From: Dimorphilus gyrociliatus
Taxonomy: Eukaryota; Annelida; Polychaeta; Dinophilidae
DNA length: 23,797 nucleotides
Assembly: GCA_904063045.1 (NCBI GenBank)
Contig: CAJFCJ010000169.1
Span: 1-23,797, forward strand
Direction: 5' to 3'
Shown here one piece after another: positions 10,701-19,117 of the stretch. The translations under genes and the position numbers were made by a program. The notes under the pieces are model-generated. The model was given only the letters and a program-made list of their open reading frames with translations, searched no databases and was not told where the DNA came from. Each line of letters opens with the position of its first letter. The stretch's first letter is position 1.

Positions 10701-11845
10701 TGGGAAATGAAGTTGGAAAGATTATTTTTGAAAATATTAGAGATAATTGTAAACAATTAACATCAATTGTATTCTATAATTGCAAATTTGATTCAAATAT
10801 TGGAAATGTACTTGGTGATGCAATTGGTCAACAATCAAACCTTCAAATCATGGATATAGGAGAGAATGCATTAGGAAGTGCAGTTGGTAGATCATTGTTT
10901 AAGAATATTAAAGAAAAGTGTACAAATTTAACAACAATATTTTTAGTCCAGTGTGAATTTGATTCAAAAATTGAGAATTTACTAGGCGAAGCTATAGGAA
11001 AACAATCTCAACTTCAAAGTTTAAATCTAAGTGATAATCCATTAGGAAATTCAGTTGGAAAGATTCTATTTAAAAATATGAAAGAGAACTGTAAACATTT
11101 AACTGAATTGTATCTGTCAAATTGCAATCTAGATGAAAATGTTGGATGTATAATTGGTGAAGCCATTGGAAAACAAAATCAATTACAAATTTTAGAGTTG
11201 GAAAAAAATTCATTGAAAAATAAAGTTGGAAACAGTTTATTTGAAAATATTAAAGAGAATTGTAGAAATTTAATTAAAATATGTTTAGGTAATTGTGAAT
11301 TCGATTCAAATATTGGAAATGTGATTGGTGAAGCAATTGGACAACAACATCAACTTCAGGTTCTGGATTTTGGGCATAATCCACTGGGAAATGATGTTGG
11401 AAAGAGTTTGTTTGAGAGTATTAAACAAAATTGTAACCAATTAACCCAAATTGGATTTCATAATTGTAAATTTGATTCCGATATTGGTAATATACTTGGG
11501 GAAGCATTTGGTCAGCAATACCAGCTAAGTGTCTTTGATTTGGGAAACAATCCTTTAGAAAGTATACTTGGGAAACATCTATTTCAAAATATAAAAGATA
11601 ATTGTAAACAACTAACAAAAATAGGATTTGAAAATTGTAAATTCGATTCCAATATTGGTAATGTGATTAGTGAAACAATTGGGCAACAGAATAAACTTGA
11701 GTGCTTACATTTAGGAAATAATCCACTTGGAAATGAAATTGTAAATTGTTTATTTAAAACTCTTAAGGAGAATTGTAAAAATGTAACTTTTCTATGTTTA
11801 GATAATTGTAATATTGAGTCAAATATCGTCAGTAAGCTATTATAA
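4755..11845 (+). CDS. NLR: helical (CARD-like) domain, NACHT ATPase, very long RI-type LRR domain (2320 aa, 3 exons)
   Basis: Probable cytosolic innate-immune receptor. Three exons, 4755-5685, 5757-6821 and 6879-11845, join in frame across 71-nt and 57-nt GT...AG introns, both interrupting a codon after its first base. ATG 4755 is supported by an in-frame TGA at 4749. Residues 5-85 are a helical bundle that looks CARD/death-fold-like. NACHT follows: Walker A GDAGMGKT at 160-167, Walker B KFLFLFDGIDEL at 236-247, sensor-like PILVWSRN at 267-274. Across the first splice the frame reads KLHKSAQLLQFL...LTLCNCPLMACLVAGVWEE, the usual NACHT C-terminal winged-helix context. Irregular LRRs occupy about 560-1225. 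From about 1227 to the C-terminus there are about 19 units of 57 residues, each two LRRs. No signal peptide or membrane segment is visible. Typical animal NLRs are 900-1500 residues, so this is unusually long. The CARD assignment is inferred; NACHT and LRR are seen. Confidence 0.9.
8561..11845 (+). repeat. 171-bp in-frame tandem repeat encoding 57-residue double LRRs (about 19 units plus a partial)
   Basis: Each unit reads roughly N-C-K-F-D-S-N-I-G-N-x-I-G-E-A-I-G-Q-Q, then xxLQxLDLGNNPLGNxVG, then KSLFENIKENCKQLTxIxLx. Alternating 28- and 29-residue LRRs are the known ribonuclease-inhibitor pattern. The xLDLGNNPLG strand is nearly constant. In the LTxIxLxNC strand the two x positions flanking the central residue change from unit to unit (G, E, K, Y, C, V, F at one; H, Y, Q, S, G, E, D, V at the other). 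Unit 1 is the most diverged, unit 7 has a one-residue insertion (DLDFLGN), and the array ends in a partial unit just before the stop. The entire array is in one exon. Confidence 0.92.
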
Positions 11846-11870
11846 TATCTAAAAAATTTCTTATGATTTG

Positions 11871-11876
11871 AATAAA
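11871..11876 (+). terminator. Polyadenylation signal of the NLR gene
   Basis: AATAAA 26 nt after the stop codon, implying a very short 3'UTR. Confidence 0.55.
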
Positions 11877-11900
11877 TTGACAAATTCAAAGAAAATATTC

Positions 11901-11917
11901 AGGGTTAGGATTAGGGC
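11901..11917 (+). other. Telomere-like AGGGTTAGGATTAGGG remnant
   Basis: A short GGTTAG/ATTAGGG tract like the interior of the MITEs in TTAGGG orientation, but without recognisable terminal inverted repeats. It is probably a worn MITE fragment. Confidence 0.35.
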
Positions 11918-12221
11918 TTTTTCTTAAATAGTCATTGAACTATTACATATAACATTCAATTAGTAATATTACTAAAAATATTTTTCGATACAACTGTACT
12001 TTCCTGCCCTGGAATAGTAGGTAATTAATGGTCCAAATAGAACCAAATTATGAATATTTTTGGTTATGTACCATCTCATCTTTTATGATCTTCCTCACTG
12101 AAATGCCACACTTGGTGTAGAACTGTTAAATACTTTGAGGTTTGCCTCTTAAATTCAATTATCAATTTACAATTGGCAAATTGTCTAACTTGTATTTATC
12201 GTTAGTATCAGAATGTTGCAA

Positions 12222-12417
12222 GGTCCAACAATTAGGTGATCTAAATGAATTATAACTGAACCACACGCCAGGAAATTCAATTAAATTATAATTTAGCCAC
12301 ATCCTAGGAGGACTGTTTGAATTACAACTGGACCACTCTTTAGGAAGGCCTATTGAATTATAGCTTGGCCACATCTTAAGAGAGCTAATTAATTTATAAC
12401 TTAGCCATACTTTATCC
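12222..12417 (-). repeat. 36-bp degenerate minisatellite, about 5 units
   Basis: Consecutive units share the core GAATTATAACT(T/G)(A/G)(A/G)CCACA(T/C)C followed by an AGGA-like block, spaced 36 bp. Because 36 is a multiple of 3, the minus strand stays open as a chain of 12-residue repeats of the form W-x-S-Y-N-S-x-x-x-P (12162-12419). No signal peptide, splice context or homology supports a real protein, so I record it as a repeat. Confidence 0.7.
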
Positions 12418-12419
12418 AT

Positions 12420-13176
12420 AATGAATCTTTGGGATGACTGGTTGAGATATAATTTGACTAAAGCTTATTGTGTTTTTTTTTACATTGGTTAGATAGTGAT
12501 ATTGTTTTAAGATGTGTATAATATATAGTTTGAGCACAAAATATAACCAAAGCTGTACAGTAGTATCCCATTGTACTGATTTCACGGATAGTGTAAGGCA
12601 GTGTCGACATACTTTTGTGTAATGCAGTGAATGGGGTCGGGACATTTCGCCCCTTTTGCCTGGACATTACATCCATTTAATATGGACATTTTTTATGATT
12701 GGTTAGAATAACCATGTACTTTTCTGATCAATTTACCAGTTTTCTTTAATATATCTTCAGCAATTATTTTTTTCTTCAATGTCATTTATCATTCAGAAAG
12801 AAATACAGCTATTTTATCCCATTTGATTAGAATAATTGTGATTCTCTTTTTGTCAACACTTGAACGTCTTGAACATGATCCATCTAGAAAAAAGGGTGTA
12901 GGAGAAAATGTCCGCAGGAGAAAACATCCACAACTGGGGAGAAATTTTTAAGATAAACACTTGAAAAGAAAATTTGAAAGAACAGGTATATAATTTTATT
13001 TATGAAACAGCAAGTTTGGATGGAAGTCATGTACACATGAGAGAAAATCAAACTGCAAAAAAATATACTATAACAAGATATAGAGAGCAACAATGTTCTT
13101 ATAAAAATCAAATTCCTCCTTCAAAAACCTTGCTTCTGCTTGTTAATTATTTCTTACATCTAAAATAATATGGTAG
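12420..13176. other. Gene-free stretch between the minisatellite and the next repeat
   Basis: No convincing gene. The segment 12885-12945 contains GAAAATGTCC and GAAAACATCC in a context reminiscent of the MITE ends (CAGAAAACATCC) but without a matching partner. A 65-codon plus-strand frame at 12974-13168 has no recognisable domain. Confidence 0.35.
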
Positions 13177-13312
13177 CTGTACACATAGAAGTGGTGACAT
13201 ATTGATATTTGGGAATTAGAATGATGGAACTTTAGAAAGATATCTATTTCATACGATTTAGAATGGTAGAAGTTTAGAAAGAATCCTAGATTCTTTGGAC
13301 ATATTAGATGGA
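13177..13312 (+). repeat. Diverged dispersed repeat with GGAACTTTAGAAAG motif, copy 2
   Basis: Aligns with 3387-3547: TAGCTGTACACATAGA, GATATTTGGGAATTAGAAT, TGGAACTTTAGAAAGA, then AGAAGTTTAGAAAGAATC and TTAGATGGAG in the same order and orientation. The similarity is by eye; boundaries are approximate. Confidence 0.5.
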
Positions 13313-13511
13313 GCCACTGTGGAATTGACAAAGAAACAAAGAGCATTGAAAGGATGCATGTCAAAGCTTGCCAGTCTCTAATCTCTATTCATCACCTAAA
13401 CTATACTATTAGATTGGAAACCAATTTACTTAATAGATATTCTATTGGCAAAACTACAGTTTGATGATAACAGTACACTAGATACAGTGCTATAATTGTT
13501 AATCAATTCAA

Positions 13512-13517
13512 TTTATT
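13512..13517 (-). terminator. Polyadenylation signal of the minus-strand PAN gene
   Basis: TTTATT on the plus strand (AATAAA on the minus strand), 71 nt past the stop codon at 13588. An ATTAAA variant lies closer, near 13574. Confidence 0.4.
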
Positions 13518-13587
13518 CAATTTTCGCAAGATGCTTGATAATTAATTGGGTTCAGATTTTCAAATTTTAATCTAATTTAATAAAATT

Positions 13588-14521
13588 TCAGTTTTTAATA
13601 TATGCAAAGAATCCATAATGAATAACGTATCTTTTTATCGATTTCATTAGAACACAATGTTGTGGATTCTTATATGAAAAACCTTTACAATCGGTTCTAT
13701 CGTTGCATTTAGCAATACATTCAGCAAATGGACATTTAAGATAGCTTTTTATTTCTTCTCCTCTCAAAACTGAATAAATATGTCGGGTATATCCTGAAGC
13801 TATGTTGTTTACTGAAAGAAAAAGAAAGTCAAAAGTTACTAGAAATTTTTGTCTCTGTCTCTCTTTCTTTTGGAATAGACACTTACATTCTAAATCTTTA
13901 TAATACAGAAGGGAGTCAGGATCACTTTTGGCATAAAAGGGTCTGAACATTCTCAAAGTGTCACATTTTCTGCGTTTAACATTATATTGAAAACCGAAGC
14001 ATTGAGAATTTCTACAAATTTCACTGCATTCCTTTATAGTTTTATAAAAGTAGGTCTTTATGATCCTCTGCTTTCTGTCATCATCTTTTGCGGAATCACG
14101 ATATTTAAATCCTTCTATGTCATCTGTTGTTTTAAAGAAACAAATAGAGAAATTTTCATGCACCCAGAAATTATTACTTACAAGATGTATCTCTAATCTG
14201 TACAATCCTTGTTGATCCTCTATCTTTTGGTTTATTAGCGCCAAAGTATGTTTGACACGTGTTGTACCAATGCATGAATGATACACATTTTTGCAGTCCA
14301 GAACAACGATTAGCACAGTCTCTCTCAGTTTTATCCAGAGAATGAGTTCTTTTGATTCCACGTGGCTCACGCATTTTAACTTTCTTGTAAGTGATCCATG
14401 CACTACCTATAAAACATTTAACTCTATAATTGATGAAGAACAATTATAACATTTTACAAAATTGAAACTTACACATTTGTAGAACAAAAGCAAGGCAAAT
14501 TAAAGTAGGCAAAACTTTCAT
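13588..14521 (-). CDS. Secreted protein with three PAN/apple-like domains (244 aa, 4 exons)
   Basis: Exons on the minus strand: 14521-14473, 14406-14182, 14123-13887, 13811-13588. All three introns (66, 58 and 75 nt) have GTAAGT donors and AG acceptors and all fall after the first base of a codon (phase 1), so each domain exon is a symmetrical 1-1 module. Exon 1 encodes a short signal peptide, MKVLPTLICLAFVLQM. Each later exon encodes one PAN-like unit with the cysteine pattern C-x3-C-x5-C-x6-7-C: for example ERDCANRCSGLQKCVSFMHW, then KECSEICRNSQCFGFQYN, then AECIAKCNDRTDCKGFSYKN. PAN/apple domains bind proteins or carbohydrates outside the cell. The partner is unknown. The gene at 18121-19056 has the same plan on the other strand. 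Start and splice sites are well supported; the PAN assignment rests on cysteine spacing and aromatic pattern. Confidence 0.82.
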
Positions 14522-15223
14522 ACTTGATTGCTGATAAGTACTCAGAATATTATGAAGCTACCATGAAAAAACTATTTACATATATGTACTTATATATCTT
14601 GAAAATTATCGATGTCAGCAATTTTCTTGTTTTATTTCATTGCAAACTGTTTCAAACATTGTTTGAAATTAGTGCCTCTGTACTTTTACTAGTACAATTC
14701 TCTATTGTTTAGTAAAAGAAACATGTTTACTTTGCCAAAGTTGTTAATTTTTTTTTAATTTTCAATCCATCTGTTTTTCTATAGGATAAAAAAATATTGA
14801 TCACTTCGGATTGGTAGAATTGAACTTAATTTAATCTTATAAAACGTATTGAAACATAGAAAAGAAGTTATATCTTAGACACCAAAGAACAGAAAGCTGG
14901 ACAGACCAAATTCCAAGCAAAAACTCTTTTGTGTTGTTATTTATATACTAGGTGATCAGTTCGGTTCAATGAGTACAAAATTTGTTGTTTAAATCACTTA
15001 TGGAAAATTGCAACATAAATAAGACTTTAATTGTATTTGTTAAACTTATACAAGGTGTTGAAGATCATATGAAAAAATTTCTCAAATTCCCAATTAAAAT
15101 GTCATTATATTTTGTATGTGTGATATAACAAGTCTTTCATATTTTTGTTACATGAGAATTATGAGACCGTCAGATTTCAACTTTGTAATCCTTTGACCAC
15201 TTGAACCCAAGCTTTGGGAAATG
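14522..15223. other. Gene-free stretch upstream of the minus-strand PAN gene
   Basis: AT-rich, no supported ORF. It should contain the promoter of the PAN gene that starts at 14521 on the minus strand, but I see no clear TATA box in the expected place. It also contains the sequence leading up to the plus-strand TATA module at 15224. Confidence 0.35.
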
Positions 15224-15290
15224 TATAAAAGGAAATGCATTTCCCCAGCTTGTCAGTTCAGTTCTTTAACCAACAAATGGTTGTCTAAAC
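15224..15290 (+). promoter_or_regulatory. TATA box plus initiator module
   Basis: TATAAAAG at 15224-15231, the perfect palindrome GGAAATGCATTTCC at 15231-15244, then two overlapping initiator-like TCAGTT motifs at 15253-15263 and CTTTAACCAAC...GGTTGTCTAAAC. The order TATA, TCAGTTC(A), TTAACCA, GTTGT(C/T)TAAAC is the same as in the two 847-bp repeats, although the surrounding sequence is not alignable. It faces the decayed gene at 15899-17211. Confidence 0.45.
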
Positions 15291-15392
15291 AACAAAAGTA
15301 CATCTACATTGATTCTTAGAGCTAAGAAGGCTATTCCTTTCAAATATATAAGAGAAAAATTTGAAATTTTTTTCAGAAAACTTGTGAAAATG

Positions 15393-15548
15393 GGGGCTGA
15401 CAGAAAACATCCCCAAATGCATGGTTTAACCCTAACCCTAACCTAGCACTTGCTTCTCCCTAACCTTAGATGAAGCCCCCTAACTACAAATCAATAGCTA
15501 CTTCACTCCTCCTAACCGTTTTTCAATCCGAAATGTTGTCTTTAAAAA
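15393..15548 (+). mobile_element. MITE copy 2, right-truncated (CCCTAA orientation)
   Basis: The left end GGGGCTGACAGAAAACATCC and the interior with TAACCCTAACCCTAACCTAG are intact, but the sequence stops matching the family near 15548, before the right terminal repeat. Only 47 bp separate it from copy 3, whose insertion left a clean duplication. Copy 2 may have been clipped by an older deletion. Confidence 0.75.
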
Positions 15549-15595
15549 TTGCTCAACCAACCTGAGATAAATCCAGTCATGTGATGTAGACAGGC

Positions 15596-15803
15596 AGATG
15601 CGACAGAAAACGGCCCCAAAAGCATGGTTTTACCCTAACCCTAAACCATCCCTAATGTATCCGTAACCCTTTTTCATTACTCGTAACCCTTAGATGGGAC
15701 CCCCTTAACTACAAATCAATAAATGCTTTTTTCCTCCTAACCATTTCTTAACCCAAAATGCTGCCTTCAAATATCCTTCTTGGGGCCGTTTTCTGTTGAT
15801 CCC
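15596..15803 (+). mobile_element. MITE copy 3 (208 bp) with exact 9-bp target duplication
   Basis: Flanked by TAGACAGGC at 15587-15595 and again at 15804-15812. The left end AGATGCGACAGAAAACGGCC and the reverse complement of the right end, GGGATCAACAGAAAACGGCC, form the terminal inverted repeats. The interior has ACCCTAACCCTAAACC and the shared AACTACAAATCAATAA block. It is non-coding and presumably moved by a transposase encoded elsewhere. Confidence 0.88.
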
Positions 15804-15898
15804 TAGACAGGCCAATCACATTTTCATAACCGATGTTTTATCGAATTGAGATTTAAACTTGCGAAACTTTGAATAATTCTTTTCTTCTACTTTTTTAG

Positions 15899-17211
15899 TT
15901 GATTACTTTAAGCATAGAGCTTCTGTAATTCCTAGATTAAATTCCATTCCTACTGTCTATCGACCAAAACTAATAAAATATATGAAAGAGATTAGAGATT
16001 AAAATTTCAGTTGAAAGAATTATTCAAGTTTAAACCATAAGAGAAAATAAGACATTTTATATTTTGTATCACCACCTTCCAGGAACTGTTACAAATTTTT
16101 TCTGCTCAGAGATGAAACATTTTGTCCAGTATCATTCTTTACAAATGGCTGTTGGGAAAAATATCAGAATCATAGTGAAATTTTTCAGATAGAACAATCA
16201 AAACAAAACAAAAAGGGAATTGGAAATGCTTATGAATTATGCTTTAAAGGAAATGATATTTTATTCTACATCTTTGAAAAGATCATCAAGATACTGAACT
16301 ATATATAGAAAGTGAATTTATAACACATCTCAATATAGATTCTAAAGAATTCTCATCAGAATTGGTTATTGTTACACATTCTGCATTAGATCTAATATTT
16401 GTTGATATAACAAATGTTAAGAAATTGAATTTTTTACTTTGTAAATATTATCAATTCAAAGGTTTCTTTTCCACTTTCTTATTATTCTTCTTTAGAATCT
16501 TTAAAAATATTGTTACAAACAGATGTTGAATTTAAACTTATGACTGATGCAAATAAATATGAAAAGGGCAACTCTTATTTCTCAAAAATCTTACATAGAA
16601 GGGAAATAATTTATCACATCAAAATCCTTTGGTATTTCATTACTACTATTTAAGCAGAGTAAAGGTAAAGGTTCTGCTGAGAATTTATATGTAACTGACA
16701 AACATTCATATCTATCAATTAGAGGAAATATTCAAGTTTGTATTCAATATATTACTTATTATTAAAAACAAGAAGTTTGTTTTCCTTATTTTCATAGATC
16801 TGAAGAGGTATTTGGTATTATTTTTTCTATAGAAAGTTCAACATTAAATAAACTTTGTTCATTCTTTGGATTTTGTCGATCGTACTCTTATTTACACAGA
16901 TATGAGGATTACTCATTCAAAAGTCTTTTTGCCAGAAGGCAGTTTATGTTTTCTATAGTCCTTTATAATACGAAAAATACTCTTTATAAATGTGGAATAG
17001 TATAAGACCTGTTTTTGTTTTTTATTCACTTTATAGTATGATTTGAAAAGGAAAGAGATAAAACTTCCGGTAATACTGACAGTTCTGATGAAAATCACTG
17101 CGGTAAGTACATAATCATTTTCGTATATAAATGTTTTTAATGAGTACTTTCCATAAATTGTTTCAGAAATGGAAAACTGCAAACATACCAATAGACAAAA
17201 TTATTGTATAA
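15899..17211 (+). pseudogene. Unidentified decayed gene: chain of broken reading frames with splice-like borders
   Basis: I do not recognise the product. Long codon-biased open stretches follow one another on the plus strand but change frame. 15899-16002 comes after the acceptor CTACTTTTTTAG (contains SVIPRLNSIPTVYRPKLIKY). 16083-16308 includes ETFCPVSFFTNGCWEKYQ. 16290-16530 includes ELVIVTHSALDLIFVDITNV. 16464-16652 includes KILLQTDVEFKLMTDANKYE. 16620-16999 has one in-frame TAA at 16764 and includes LCSFFGFCRSYSYLHRYED. The end looks spliced: donor ATA|GTATAAG at 17000, exon 17037-17102, a 64-nt intron with GTAAGT and TTGTTTCAG, and a last exon 17167-17211 ending in TAA. Frameshifts near 16290, 16463 and 16625 and the internal stop argue for a pseudogene. 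The TATA module at 15224 and two MITEs lie upstream. Confidence 0.5.
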
Positions 17212-18120
17212 CAATAGATTTAGTTTGTGACAGTACAATACACTATCACCTTGGAGATTATGAATAAGATTGCGGTACATACATTATATTATTGAAATCT
17301 CCATATTGTTGATTTGCTTAATAAATCATTCATATGAATTTTTGAATTTTATTGGAAAAGTCCACTTTTCTGTGACATTTTAGCCACTAATAGATTTACA
17401 AATTAAAACTGTTTTTTTTGGATATTTCATTTTCTTTCATTTTGCAGTTTCGTAGTAATTTACTTTGCAATAAAAATAGTGTTATTCATTAGGAAGAGCA
17501 GTAAAGACTTGAACCAATTGATTAATTCCACTAGGAAAAACAAATACAATATTATTATTTTGGCTGTCACCCATTTTCTATTGATTTCGTCAACCTTTCT
17601 TAAAAAGGGTTTTCAATGATATGCTACACAATTTTTATGTTTTTCAAATGAAAAACACTGTAAAAAAATGTTTTCATTTCATACTTTTAAAAATTATACC
17701 ATATTTTGAACTGAGTTCAAAAATTGTCTTTGTTAAATTGTAATAAACTTACAAAAATTTTCAGCTGCCAGCTAAATAAAAAATTAAAAATAGATTAAGT
17801 ACCTTGTTTACAACTGTTTTATTTCATACCAATACGTTTGACCTGTATATTGGAATACATGCAGAATTTTTTGCTTTGCCAGCTGTTTAAGTACTTTGGA
17901 AAATACAGACAATGAGTTCATTATTTCCTCTCAGCTAGACATTTAAAATGGCTTCAATTGTGTTTTTAAACCAATTCAGCTTCTATTAAAAATGCTAAAA
18001 CACAAAGTAATACAAACACTACAAACCAAGACAATAGAAATACTTTCTATATAAATATGTTGCAGTTCACTGCAGTTGAAGCTGTCAAATACTCCAAATC
18101 TATTTGCTGTAGAAGAAAAT
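17212..18120. other. Gene-free stretch upstream of the plus-strand PAN gene
   Basis: AT-rich sequence with many short poly-A/T runs and no supported ORF on either strand. It must include the promoter of the PAN gene beginning at 18121. No clear TATA/initiator pair was found. Confidence 0.35.
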
Positions 18121-19056
18121 ATGAAGCCTGCAGTAAGTCTGTTAATGCTATTGGGCATAGCTGTTGTCAATATTTCAGGTATATTAACTTTTCAAATTTT
18201 AGGTATGAAATTGCTAATGTATATTTTTTAAAAAAATCCAATAACTTCTTCAGCACTACCTAAACACTTTGATATGGCTATTAAGGAAAATAAGTTATGT
18301 TCAAATCCAATTGAATCATTTTTTGTTGCCAATTTTCCTCTATGTTTTCTTCACAATCCTATACAATTGTCGGCTATTCCTATTATAACAGAACATGCTA
18401 TTTTTATGAAACAATTCCAGAATCATGTATCAAACCAATAAATGGATCAACATTGTACATTAGAAAGAAGGAATGTAAGTATTTTCGATGATTTTTGTTT
18501 TAAACTTTAAAAAAATTGAAACATTATTTAAAAATTGAATGATTTCAGATATTCTTCCACAATATTTCATAAAGCAACAAAAAGCATCAAGTGGAAATGA
18601 TATAATGACTTTCCCTAATGCTACACTAGAAATGTGTTATGATTGGTGTGAAAAGAATGAAACATGTTTAGCCTTCTCCTTTAACTTTAGAAGAAAGATG
18701 TGCTGGTTGAAAAACAAGTTGGTGGCTATTCATCTATATAAAACAAGACTGGACAATCTTTTCTATATAAAAGATCGATTTGGTATTAACTGTTTTTATT
18801 TTTGTGATATATCTTAACAATTTAATTACAAATTTCAGTAAGAAAAATATTGGATTTTGAAACACATCCTCATCGATTCATTGATGGTACCCAAATAAAA
18901 TTATTACCAATTCGTGATCATAAAAACTGTACAGATGTTTGTACTAGAACTAGTGAATGCATTGGTGTTTCTGTACAATCAAATGGTTGTGCAATGTTCA
19001 GCACAATTGAGAAATTGAGGCTTACAGAGCGACATTATACATATTTGAAGCAGTAA
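18121..19056 (+). CDS. Secreted three-PAN-domain protein, paralogue of 13588-14521, with a probable 1-nt frameshift in exon 2
   Basis: Exons 18121-18178, 18254-18474, 18549-18782, 18839-19056, separated by 75-, 74- and 56-nt introns. Exon 1 encodes the signal peptide MKPAVSLLMLLGIAVVNIS and ends after codon position 1, as in the minus-strand paralogue. Exons 3 and 4 encode PAN-like units (EMCYDWCEKNETCLAFSFN and KNCTDVCTRTSECIGVSVQS) and join in phase 1; the stop is at 19056. Exon 2 begins in frame (LPKHFDMAIKENKLC) and ends in another frame (VGYSYYNRTCYFYE...GSTLYIRKKE). Its length of 221 nt is one short of what phase 1-1 requires, and the unshifted frame stops at 18439. The shift lies between about 18340 and 18372. 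This may be a recent pseudogene, an allele or a sequence error; the other exons look intact. Confidence 0.72.
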
Positions 19057-19104
19057 ATTAGTTTCTCTACTTCTCTTATTCAATCTTGTTTTTGTCTCAC
19101 TTAA

Positions 19105-19110
19105 AATAAA
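19105..19110 (+). terminator. Polyadenylation signal of the plus-strand PAN gene
   Basis: AATAAA 49 nt after the stop codon and 8 bp before copy B of the 847-bp repeat begins. Confidence 0.5.
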
Positions 19111-19117
19111 TTTATTA

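Noticed and set aside
8788-11889. Several minus-strand ORFs of 64-101 codons across the LRR array (8788, 9124, 9529, 11421, 11584)
   Set aside because: They are antisense shadows of the 171-bp repeat; the plus-strand frame runs uninterrupted through all of them and carries clear LRR motifs.
12412-12676. Two overlapping minus-strand ORFs of 72 and 77 codons
   Set aside because: No recognisable domain, no homologous copy in the window and no promoter or splice signals.
12974-13168. 64-codon plus-strand ORF, considered as a transposase zinc-finger remnant
   Set aside because: Only one Cys and no FLYWCH or other motif could be traced; it may be a relic but I cannot support it.
16913-17191. 92-codon minus-strand ORF with a hydrophobic stretch
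   Set aside because: It is antisense to the plus-strand frame ending near 16999 and to the spliced exon at 17037-17102, which have better codon character and splice sites.
18057-18263. 68-codon plus-strand ORF over the start of the second PAN gene
   Set aside because: It is out of frame with the signal-peptide exon at 18121-18178 and runs through a clear intron.
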